From CAZHSN01 sp964535125 (lineage in GTDB: Bacteria > Armatimonadota > HRBIN16): a stretch of DNA of 12,665 nucleotides. Within the stretch, counting starts at the first letter, position 1. Each line of letters opens with the position of its first letter. Where the stretch lies: positions 1 to 12,665 of the forward strand of contig CAZHSN010000115.1 in NCBI GenBank assembly GCA_964535125.1. Direction: 5' to 3'. The notes beneath the pieces were generated by a model. The model worked only from the letters and a program-made list of their open reading frames with translations. It made no database searches and was not told the DNA's origin. Both the position numbers and the translations under genes were made by a program. This document shows, in pieces, positions 6,631-12,665 of this stretch.

Positions 6631-7283
6631 ATTGAGCTGGAGACCATAATGTGAGCTATCGCACCTGGCACAAAGGAGCCGCTGCGGACAGCCAGCCAAC
6701 CCAAAACCACACCGGCGACGAACGATCCGAACACCTCAGGCAACGGCTTCCCGGCGTGCATCAGTCCAAACAGCACGGCCTGCCCAAACACGCCGTACCA
6801 GCCAAACAGTCGCCAGGCAGGCAATGTCAGTACACCCCGGTATACCCACTCCCAAAGCCAGAGATACACGCCATACACCAGCAGGTGAAACACCAACGCG
6901 CAGCCGCCGGACCGTGCGGGGGCATACATCGGATAGTAACTGCGAAACTCGGGCCGGTGGGACACGACCCAGGCCAGCGCCACCATGAACAGTGTCATGG
7001 CTCCGGCGATCAGCCACCACCGCCGTGATGCCCCCGCCAACCCAAGCCGTACGGGTGATACACCGAAGGCGATGAGTATCACCGCAGGCAGCAGCAGCAA
7101 TGTATCACTCACCAGCACAAACTCGGCGTATGTGCGGTACATACCGGTGGCCGCGCCCGCTCCGTTCAGCCAAGCGCCCAACTCCATCGGCTGGCGGGAA
7201 TAGGCCCACAGTACGCCCAGACAAACCAGCGCCACAGACGCAGCGGTGAGATCCGGGCCATGAGTGCGTAACCAGTCCTTCAT
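6594..7283 (-). CDS. CPBP-family intramembrane metalloprotease
   Basis: This is a 229-residue, very hydrophobic protein with about six to seven membrane segments. It belongs to the CPBP (Abi/Rce1-like) family of membrane proteases, whose substrates in bacteria are mostly unknown. Motif 1 is WEWVYRG: E145 and R149 are present, but the first of the usual two glutamates is W144. Motif 2 is FGLMH with H176, and motif 3 is AHIMVSSSMD with H211. The variant first motif is seen in many bacterial members, so activity remains plausible. The ATG at 7281-7283 has GAGGTGA just upstream; a longer start at 7361 would add an unlikely Cys-containing leader and overlap the panB control region. It is transcribed alone, divergent from panB. 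Confidence 0.85.
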   Translation of the reverse strand: MKDWLRTHGPDLTAASVALVCLGVLWAYSRQPMELGAWLNGAGAATGMYRTYAEFVLVSDTLLLLPAVILIAFGVSPVRLGLAGASRRWWLIAGAMTLFMVALAWVVSHRPEFRSYYPMYAPARSGGCALVFHLLVYGVYLWLWEWVYRGVLTLPAWRLFGWYGVFGQAVLFGLMHAGKPLPEVFGSFVAGVVLGWLAVRSGSFVPGAIAHIMVSSSMDLFVVTATRLP

Positions 7284-7366
7284 CCGATCACCTCGCAGAT
7301 CAAGTGTACAATACGGGCAGTCCGTCTTCTGGATCTCCGTCACACCACCGGCAGACACCATCGGAG

Positions 7367-7372
7367 TACAAT
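7367..7372 (+). promoter_or_regulatory. Weak -10 candidate for panBC
   Basis: TACAAT matches five of six bases of the -10 consensus and would place the RNA start about 18 bases before the panB ATG, leaving just room for the ribosome site. No good -35 box is seen. The same seven bases, GTACAAT, occur 60 bases upstream (7306-7312), which could be an alternative start or a chance repeat. The rest of the 113-base gap between the CPBP and panB genes shows nothing else clear. Confidence 0.25.
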
Positions 7373-7396
7373 GGCATGCGTAAGGGGGACAGACAC

Positions 7397-8206
7397 ATGA
7401 GAAAGAAGAGTGCTGAACAGGTCACCGCACCGGAACTGGCTATGCGCAAAGGCAAACAGCCGATCTGCTGCGTTACTGCATATGACTATCCGATGGCCCA
7501 AATCGCGGACAGCGTCGGGATCGACCTGATCCTTGTGGGAGATTCATTGGGAAACGTCGTGATGGGACATACCACGACCATCCCCGTAACGCTGGATGAC
7601 ATGGTGCGCCATACAGCGATGGTTTCACGCGCTGTGAAGCGGGCTCTGGTGGTTGCAGATCTTCCATTTCTGACTTACCAGATCAGTTCAGAACAGGCGA
7701 TGGCGTCGTGCGGCCGACTCATACAGGAGGGAGGTGCACAGGCGGTCAAGATGGAGGGCGGTGTGACCATACGCGACACCATCGCACGGGTGGTGCAGAC
7801 CGGCATACCGGTACTGGGTCATGTGGGTATGACACCGCAATCAGTGAACGCCTTCGGCGGGCACCGACTGCAGGGTCGCGGCTCAGGCGCACAGCAGGTG
7901 TTGGCCGACGCGGTTGCCGTTCAGGAGGCGGGAGCGTTCGCCGTTGTGCTGGAACTGATCCCGGCGCCTCTGGCCGCCGAGATCACCCGCACGCTGTCAA
8001 TCCCAACCATCGGTATCGGAGCCGGACCCCATTGTGATGGTCAAGTCCAGGTGCTGCACGATTTGCTGGGTCTGACTGAAGGAGCGCCGTTCCGACATGT
8101 GAAACGCTACGCCGAACTGCGCGCCGCGGCGGCTGCCGCACTGAACGCCTACAGACAGGATGTGGCGGATCGCACCTTTCCGACTATGGAGAACGCTTTC
8201 GAATGA
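7397..8206 (+). CDS. panB: 3-methyl-2-oxobutanoate hydroxymethyltransferase
   Basis: PanB adds a hydroxymethyl group from methylene-tetrahydrofolate to 2-oxoisovalerate, giving ketopantoate, the first committed step to pantothenate and coenzyme A. The ATG at 7397 has AAGGGGG eight bases upstream and gives 269 residues, the normal size; an ATG at 7376 in the same frame is less well placed. Seen motifs are VTAYDYPMA (26-34), VGDSLGNVVMGH (47-58) with metal ligand D49, VADLPF with D88, KMEGG with E120, GHVGMTPQSV (141-150), LELIPA with catalytic-position E186, and IGIGAGPHCDGQ (205-216). Its stop overlaps the panC start (ATGA), so the two are translationally coupled. Confidence 0.97.
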   Translation: MRKKSAEQVTAPELAMRKGKQPICCVTAYDYPMAQIADSVGIDLILVGDSLGNVVMGHTTTIPVTLDDMVRHTAMVSRAVKRALVVADLPFLTYQISSEQAMASCGRLIQEGGAQAVKMEGGVTIRDTIARVVQTGIPVLGHVGMTPQSVNAFGGHRLQGRGSGAQQVLADAVAVQEAGAFAVVLELIPAPLAAEITRTLSIPTIGIGAGPHCDGQVQVLHDLLGLTEGAPFRHVKRYAELRAAAAAALNAYRQDVADRTFPTMENAFE

Positions 8207-9057
8207 TACAGGTAGAACACATTTCCGAGTTGCGCGAACAGGTGGCCATGCGCAAGCCGCACGGCTTGGTGGGGTTTGTGCCCACCATGGGATACTTCCA
8301 TGAAGGGCATCTTTCCCTGATGCGTCAGGCGCGTGCCGAGTGCGGATATTGCGTCGTCAGTCTGTTCGTTAATCCTGCGCAGTTTGGCCCTCGCGAAGAC
8401 TTCAGCAGGTACCCGCGCGATCTGACACGTGACGCGGCGCTGGCGCAGGAGGCCGGCTGTGATGTGCTGTTCGTCCCGTCCACCGCGGAGATGTACCCGC
8501 AGAGCAGCCAGACCTGGGTTGAACCAGGGGCACTCGCCGAGCCGATGGAAGGCGCCTTGCGCCCGGGGCACTTCCGGGGCGTGGCGACCGTGGTGTTGAA
8601 ACTGTTCCACATCGTTCAGGCACACCGCGCCTATTTTGGCCGCAAGGACTTCCAACAGTTACGGGTCATCCAGCAGATGGTCGCCGATCTGAATGTTCCC
8701 ATCGAGGTCGTGCCGTGTGAAACGGTGCGGGAAGCGGACGGGTTGGCGATGTCTTCGCGCAATCTGTACCTCTCCGCCGCTGAGCGCGCCGCCGCGCCTG
8801 CGATCTATCGAGCGCTCACGGCCGTAAGGGAGGCGGTTGTATCAGGAACGGACCTGTGCACACCGGATGGCATGGCGCTGCGTGTCGTTGCGGAGTTGGA
8901 CGCTCATCCATTGATCCGCACCCAGTACGCTTCCATTGTACGGGAACGCGATCTGCGTGCGGCGGAGGACTGGAGCGAGCCGACAGTGCTTGCGGTTGCT
9001 GCACTCGTGGGCAACACACGGCTTATCGATAATATTCAACTGCCCGCGCGCCGGTAA
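8203..9057 (+). CDS. panC: Pantothenate synthetase
   Basis: PanC joins pantoate and beta-alanine with ATP to make pantothenate in the cytoplasm. The 284-residue product has all family signatures: PTMGYFHEGH (27-36) with the HxGH nucleotide motif, FVNPAQF (55-61), GRKDFQQL (146-153; usually GEKDYQQL) and the KMSKS-like ADGLAMSSRN (178-187). The start ATG overlaps the panB stop by four bases. Pantoate must come from a ketopantoate reductase and beta-alanine from another gene; neither panE nor panD is in this window. Confidence 0.97.
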   Translation: MIQVEHISELREQVAMRKPHGLVGFVPTMGYFHEGHLSLMRQARAECGYCVVSLFVNPAQFGPREDFSRYPRDLTRDAALAQEAGCDVLFVPSTAEMYPQSSQTWVEPGALAEPMEGALRPGHFRGVATVVLKLFHIVQAHRAYFGRKDFQQLRVIQQMVADLNVPIEVVPCETVREADGLAMSSRNLYLSAAERAAAPAIYRALTAVREAVVSGTDLCTPDGMALRVVAELDAHPLIRTQYASIVRERDLRAAEDWSEPTVLAVAALVGNTRLIDNIQLPARR

Positions 9058-9081
9058 ATCCCTGAGCCACCACCCAAAGCA

Positions 9082-9112
9082 ATGGCGGCCACTCATAGGG
9101 AGTGGCCGCCAT
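9082..9112. terminator. Strong bidirectional hairpin after panC
   Basis: ATGGCGGCCACTC and GAGTGGCCGCCAT pair perfectly over 13 bp with a five-base loop. It lies 24 bases after the panC stop and 23 bases past the stop of the minus-strand gene. Read on the minus strand it is followed by TGCTTTGGG, a poor U tract; on the plus strand no U tract follows. It very likely separates the two convergent units. Confidence 0.75.
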
Positions 9113-9135
9113 CAACAGGAAAACCGCTGCCGCGG

Positions 9136-9630
9136 CTACTTCAACGCCTTCCGCACGGCATCGAGTACCTGGCCGGTCAGTGCTTCGGCGTTGCGGTCGA
9201 TGGGCATCACGTTGATCGTGACGAACCACCGGCCATCCGCCCACCAAGCGTTCATCGCCCCGTTTCCGCCTGCAGTGAACCCTGTCCCCGGGGCCTTTGT
9301 GGCCTTCGGCTTATCTTTTATGGAAAGTTTCTTCCAGTGGTTCACAAACGCCGCGCCTTGGCCGGGCCGCTGCATCAGATGCACCGTCACAGTGACATAA
9401 GTTGATCCTCTGGACCAGATGCCCTGTGCGGCCTCCAGCACGCCAGCCTTGGTGTAGACTTCATACCCCCCGTTATACAGGTTCATCAGGCCTTTGTCGC
9501 CTTTGGCTACAACCCGGGCAGACGCCATCTCGGACCAGCCGGAGGGCATACCGATCCGTGAGAGCGCATCTGCCGCGCTTGCGGACGCGCGGGGCGTTGT
9601 CATAGCGAGTAACCAGTTGAAACCGTTCAT
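9136..9630 (-). CDS. Small DUF6599-like protein, last gene of the DUF362/polyferredoxin unit
   Basis: I recognise this 164-residue protein only tentatively. The stretch GWSEMASARVVAKGDKGLMN, then LYNGGYEVYTKAG (51-63), followed by strands such as STYVTVTVHLMQRPGQGAAF, resembles the DUF6599 pattern (a Tyr-rich 'LYxxxNGxxxxY' region followed by 'VxVxxM'). Residues 1-19 are mildly hydrophobic with small residues near 15-19, a weak signal peptide at best, since no lysine or arginine lies near the start. It contains no cysteine, so no metal cluster is expected. The ATG overlaps the stop of the upstream DUF362 gene (ATGA), so it is translationally coupled and probably works with it. Function unknown. 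Confidence 0.7.
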   Translation of the reverse strand: MNGFNWLLAMTTPRASASAADALSRIGMPSGWSEMASARVVAKGDKGLMNLYNGGYEVYTKAGVLEAAQGIWSRGSTYVTVTVHLMQRPGQGAAFVNHWKKLSIKDKPKATKAPGTGFTAGGNGAMNAWWADGRWFVTINVMPIDRNAEALTGQVLDAVRKALK

Positions 9631-10628
9631 GCCTTACCTGCTTCCACCACCTGTACTTTGCTCAGGTCGCTCTCACCCAGTCCCGCCTCTGTGGCAGGCT
9701 CCAGGTGAAGTACCGGTCTCCCGGCCTGCTGCAGCGTTTGCAGACCCTTCAGCTTCCGCTGCTCTTCGATCATCCTCCAACCCACTGCGTCCAAGGCCAC
9801 CGGGTCGGTGGACACCAGAAGGGCGTTGGTCTCAAACGCGAACTCGCGGTTATAACCTGGCCCACCATTACAGACGCCGCGCAACGCGTCACAGACCACT
9901 AGTTTGGTCTTATTTTTCACCACAGGACAGGCATTCATGTCGACCATACCGGGCGCGTAGTTCCGATGGTAGGAGCCGGGATTGTCGATCGATCCATAGT
10001 GGTTCTTGAAAGCCAGCGTCACACCGGTGATCCCGTGGTCCTTGATCACCGGCGCGTTGACCAAGGCGGTACACTGCTCCGCGAGGATCTTGCTGTAACG
10101 GCCGTGAAATGTACCGTGCCTGGTCGGTTCGGCCTGATAGTCACCATTGGTACCGTAACATCGAATACCGGCGCCATCCCTGTTGAGGCGATACCCAGCG
10201 CGCACCAGTTCGCCATCCGACCGTTCCCAGATGATGATGTTCTCCGGTTTTACGCCGGCCAGCCTGAGCCCGTCAGCGATGGCCATCGCCACTTCCGGAC
10301 GGGTCGACATGCCGATCCCGGCGATGCAGTTCACCTTGATACCCACCACATCGGTTGGCTTAAACAACGCCATCCACGCGTTCTTGTCGGCCTTCTGTCC
10401 GGTAATCCGCCGGACGGCATCGAACAGCATCGCCTTGACCACATCAGCACGCACGACGCCGTTGGCTTGCACATCGTTCCGCCGTTCCACCACAACCATG
10501 GGCTTAGAGGCCTTCTTCTGCTGCAATACGGCGGATGCGACCTGTACCGGTGTGGCCGACATGATGGCGTCCTGTCCTACGGAGGCTATCCGCCTGAGAA
10601 ACGCGCGTCGGTCTTGATCCATGCTCAT
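9627..10628 (-). CDS. DUF362 protein with Tat-type N-terminus
   Basis: The 333-residue protein starts at ATG 10626-10628, with AAGGAG at 10635-10640 six bases before it. The N-terminus has a twin-arginine motif, DRRAFLRR (6-13), then a short stretch ending VASA (30-33). This looks like a Tat export signal, though its hydrophobic part is weak. The body has the DUF362 signatures: LVNAPVIKDHGITGVTLAFKN (189-209) and STDPVALDAVGW (273-284). Cysteines at 101, 157, 186, 234, 246 and 253 do not form a classical ferredoxin motif. The DUF362 family has no well-established biochemical role known to me, though members often occur with iron-sulfur proteins, as here. It follows the NapH-NapG fusion by 41 bases and overlaps the next gene. 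It is a distant paralog of the DUF362 gene at the window end. Confidence 0.88.
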   Translation of the reverse strand: MSMDQDRRAFLRRIASVGQDAIMSATPVQVASAVLQQKKASKPMVVVERRNDVQANGVVRADVVKAMLFDAVRRITGQKADKNAWMALFKPTDVVGIKVNCIAGIGMSTRPEVAMAIADGLRLAGVKPENIIIWERSDGELVRAGYRLNRDGAGIRCYGTNGDYQAEPTRHGTFHGRYSKILAEQCTALVNAPVIKDHGITGVTLAFKNHYGSIDNPGSYHRNYAPGMVDMNACPVVKNKTKLVVCDALRGVCNGGPGYNREFAFETNALLVSTDPVALDAVGWRMIEEQRKLKGLQTLQQAGRPVLHLEPATEAGLGESDLSKVQVVEAGKA

Positions 10629-10669
10629 CTTCTGCTCCTTATGATGTGGCTGAGTGGATACGTTCTTGA

Positions 10670-12187
10670 TTAGTGAGATGCAGGTGCGTGCCGGCTTTCT
10701 CCTAATGATATGACGCGAATCGCCGCATCCGGTTGCACAGGGCATCGATTCTCGCACTGGCCGCATCCGGTGCAGACCTCGGGCATCACCACCGGATTGC
10801 GTTGTTTGCCTTCACTGATCCAGTCGATCGCCCGATACGAACAGTGTTCGTCACACACCAGGCATTCTTTTCCCTGTGCCCAGACTATGCATTTGCTGCG
10901 ATCTATATAGGCCTGACCAATCCGTATGTTTCGCTTGGCCGCGACATCCACCAGTCGAATGGCCGCCGTTGGGCACACCTCGCCGCAGCGGTTACAGTGT
11001 TCCGCGCAATATCCGATGCGGGGCACCAATACGGGTGTCCAGAAACCGTCCATGCCAGCCTGGGTCACCGCAGGCTGCAATCCGCTGGTGGGACAGACGC
11101 GCAGACATAGACCGCATCGGATGCAGGCCGAGTTGAACGCGGTCTCTGCTCGAGCGCCTGGCGGCCTGATTAGCCAGGGACTGGCTAAGGGTGTACGGCC
11201 GTCGACGGCCATACGTCCTGCCGAGTCACTCGCCCAAGCTCCGGACCAAAGAAACCCGGCGGCGGCGGCGCCTACCAGTCGACGACGGCTCATGTCCGTC
11301 GCGGCCTCCGAGCCGGTATCAGCACGTGTCACGGCGATCCGTGCACTGCCATTGCGGCAGACAGGTACGCAGTTCCAACACTGGATACATTCGCGCACGT
11401 GTGTGGTACGCGGGTCATCGGGTATAGCGCCCATTTTGCAGTCACGTGAGCACAGCCGGCAATTCGTGCAGTTCTGGGTCACTTCCCGACGCAGCAATGC
11501 GAAGCGGCTGAGCAACCCCAGGAACGCCCCCAGAGGACATACTGAACGACACCATCCCCGGCGGGCGCCAAAGCTCAGTCCCAGGACCACAGCCAATGAC
11601 AAAGCGCCCCAGAGCGTTCCCTGCAGCGCGGGCGCTACCTCGGGAGCCAACGCCGGGGACTGAGCCAACACCCCGCCCCATGGCTGGGATCCGGCCGTCC
11701 GGCCAAGCACCGCCAATGGTGTGCTCAGCAGCCACGTAAACGAACGCACCAGTATCCCGAACGGATCGAACAGGAACGCGAGCGGCGCACCGATCAGTGC
11801 AGACACACCGATGGCGGTCAGAATCGCATATTTAGGCCATCGCCAGAATGACTGACCCATTGAGCGCGTGCGTCCCAACAGACGGTCCCAGAGGTCAATC
11901 AACGCACCCAGCGGACAGAACCAGCCGCAAAACACACGCCCCAGCAGTACGGTGACGAGGACAACCGCCGCGGTCGGCCAGACAAGCGACGCTGGGGTGA
12001 TCCGGTTTTGGATCATGACACTCAACGTGGCCAGCGGATCCAAGTGGAACAACCACACGAGCGTCGGGGATCCGGGCACTGCGGCAATAACCAGCAGCAC
12101 GCCAACGATGACCAGAACCAACGCCTGAGACATCTGGCGCAGCCGCAACATCAGGCGGCCGGTACGGCGGCGGCCGGCTTCAGGCAT
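10670..12187 (-). CDS. NapH-NapG fusion: membrane polyferredoxin with internal Tat signal
   Basis: This 505-residue protein looks like two electron-transfer proteins joined. The first half is NapH/NosR-C-like: hydrophobic segments at about 21-38, 72-86, 120-140 and 192-207, two CxxxCP motifs (C87-C91 and C213-C217), and two 4Fe-4S motifs (C240/243/246/250 and C267/270/273/277). Then comes SRRRLVGAAAAGFLWSGAWA (300-319), a clear twin-arginine signal placed inside the protein. The second half is NapG/MauM-like with four clusters: C355/358/361/365, C394/398/401/405, C433/442/445/449 and C472/475/478/482. In known systems NapH is in the membrane with its ferredoxin part in the cytoplasm, and NapG is exported. 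So the fusion would pass electrons across the membrane. The start at 12187 overlaps the upstream gene by eight bases; codon 13 is an alternative. No nitrate reductase subunit is nearby. Confidence 0.88.
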   Translation of the reverse strand: MPEAGRRRTGRLMLRLRQMSQALVLVIVGVLLVIAAVPGSPTLVWLFHLDPLATLSVMIQNRITPASLVWPTAAVVLVTVLLGRVFCGWFCPLGALIDLWDRLLGRTRSMGQSFWRWPKYAILTAIGVSALIGAPLAFLFDPFGILVRSFTWLLSTPLAVLGRTAGSQPWGGVLAQSPALAPEVAPALQGTLWGALSLAVVLGLSFGARRGWCRSVCPLGAFLGLLSRFALLRREVTQNCTNCRLCSRDCKMGAIPDDPRTTHVRECIQCWNCVPVCRNGSARIAVTRADTGSEAATDMSRRRLVGAAAAGFLWSGAWASDSAGRMAVDGRTPLASPWLIRPPGARAETAFNSACIRCGLCLRVCPTSGLQPAVTQAGMDGFWTPVLVPRIGYCAEHCNRCGEVCPTAAIRLVDVAAKRNIRIGQAYIDRSKCIVWAQGKECLVCDEHCSYRAIDWISEGKQRNPVVMPEVCTGCGQCENRCPVQPDAAIRVISLGESRHAPASH

Positions 12188-12665
12188 GCCGTCTGCCTGC
12201 GTCGACCAGTTTCAAGGTCTTGTAGTCCGCGCGTCCCACTCCGGCCTGTTCGGCCATCTGCAGGTAGTCCAGCTCGTGGGGTTGCAGTCCCAGATATTGC
12301 GAGCCATAGGCGTCCGCGGCAACCGGATCCCCGCTCGCAATCACCTGCCCCACCGCACGCACCGGCCCGGGCCCCTTGGGTCCGCCGCCGGTCATCACGC
12401 GCGTGGCGTCCAATACGCTCAGGCGTATCGGGATCTGGGCCGCCAGATCGGCTATGCACTGGGATAGACTCGGACTGGTATGCCAGCTCTGCCGATCCCA
12501 CACCAGCCCCATCAGGTTCTTCAGTCCGATGGTTGCTCGCGTTTGGCTGTGATCCTTGACAATGGGCACGTTGATCAGGCAGTCGGCCTGGGTCAGCACG
12601 CGAGGTATTTTCACCGACCGCAGGACTTTGCCGTCGGGAAGCGCCAACTCGGTGTACTGTCCCTC
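12180..12665 (-). CDS. DUF362 protein, C-terminal part (cut by window end)
   Basis: The frame is open to the window edge, leaving 161 residues of the C-terminal part. It shows the DUF362 pattern: LINVPIVKDHSQTRATIGLK, KNLMGLVWD, LDATRVMTGGGPKG and ASGDPVAADAYGSQYLG. The same landmarks, in the same order, occur in the DUF362 gene at 9627-10628, but the two differ widely in the residues between, so they are old paralogs rather than a recent duplication. One of the two remaining cysteines is in QADCLINV. The N-terminus, including any export signal or iron-sulfur domain, lies beyond the window. Its stop overlaps the start of the polyferredoxin gene, which puts it in the same transcript. Confidence 0.85.
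   Translation of the reverse strand, partial: EGQYTELALPDGKVLRSVKIPRVLTQADCLINVPIVKDHSQTRATIGLKNLMGLVWDRQSWHTSPSLSQCIADLAAQIPIRLSVLDATRVMTGGGPKGPGPVRAVGQVIASGDPVAADAYGSQYLGLQPHELDYLQMAEQAGVGRADYKTLKLVDAGRRHA

Noticed and set aside
7304..7396. GTG/ATG starts upstream for PanB
   Set aside because: The family start and the AAGGGGG ribosome site point to ATG 7397; the earlier part looks like untranslated leader.
9966..10673. A 235-codon plus-strand frame opposite the DUF362 gene
   Set aside because: DUF362 signatures are in the minus frame; this one has no recognisable motif and would clash with the operon.
10926..11663. A 245-codon plus-strand frame opposite the polyferredoxin
   Set aside because: The six spaced cysteine motifs are encoded on the minus strand, so this is a shadow.
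10670..12187. Annotation as part of a periplasmic nitrate reductase system
   Set aside because: No NapA, NapB or NapC is nearby; NapH/NapG-like proteins serve many other electron-transfer systems.

Overview
The window is GC-rich, densely coded bacterial chromosome with genes on both strands and no tRNA, rRNA, insertion sequence, CRISPR array or phage gene that I could recognise. The left end carries the conserved rpmH-rnpA-yidD-yidC-jag(khpB) cluster on the minus strand, which often lies near the replication origin. The lineage cannot be fixed from the sequence. The URO-D-like protein, the GGQLTAQ-type FAD oxidoreductase, the two DUF362 proteins and the helical-domain YidC together suggest a little-studied Gram-negative-type phylum (Armatimonadota, Hydrogenedentota or Planctomycetota-like). 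That placement is inference.

Layout. 1-2710 (minus): rpmH (L34), rnpA (RNase P protein), yidD, yidC (membrane insertase) and the start of jag/khpB, tightly packed with overlaps. 2711-2878: a divergent control region with a perfect TATAAT and a 14-bp palindrome for rpmH, and an extended -10 plus a strong 5' leader hairpin for argF. 2879-3841 (plus): argF, ending in a strong hairpin. 3885-4955 (minus) and 5025-6581 (plus): a divergent pair, a URO-D-superfamily protein and an FAD-dependent oxidoreductase. 6594-7283 (minus): a CPBP-family membrane protease. 7397-9057 (plus): the panB-panC operon for pantothenate, closed by a 13-bp hairpin. 9136-12665 (minus): a four-gene unit read in the order DUF362 (cut by the window end), a NapH-NapG fusion polyferredoxin, a Tat-type DUF362 protein, and a small DUF6599-like protein.

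How the genes work together. The left block is housekeeping for ribosome assembly, tRNA processing and membrane protein insertion; argF and panBC are standalone biosynthetic units. The accessory part most worth attention is the right-hand module. It joins a membrane polyferredoxin with six cysteine clusters to two DUF362 proteins. The polyferredoxin carries an internal twin-arginine segment that would put its last four clusters outside the cytoplasm. Gene overlaps and short gaps indicate one transcript, so a trans-membrane electron-transfer system is a reasonable but unproven reading. Other oddities are a KhpB whose KH domain has lost its GXXG loop and a lipoprotein-type YidC with a helical extracytoplasmic domain.
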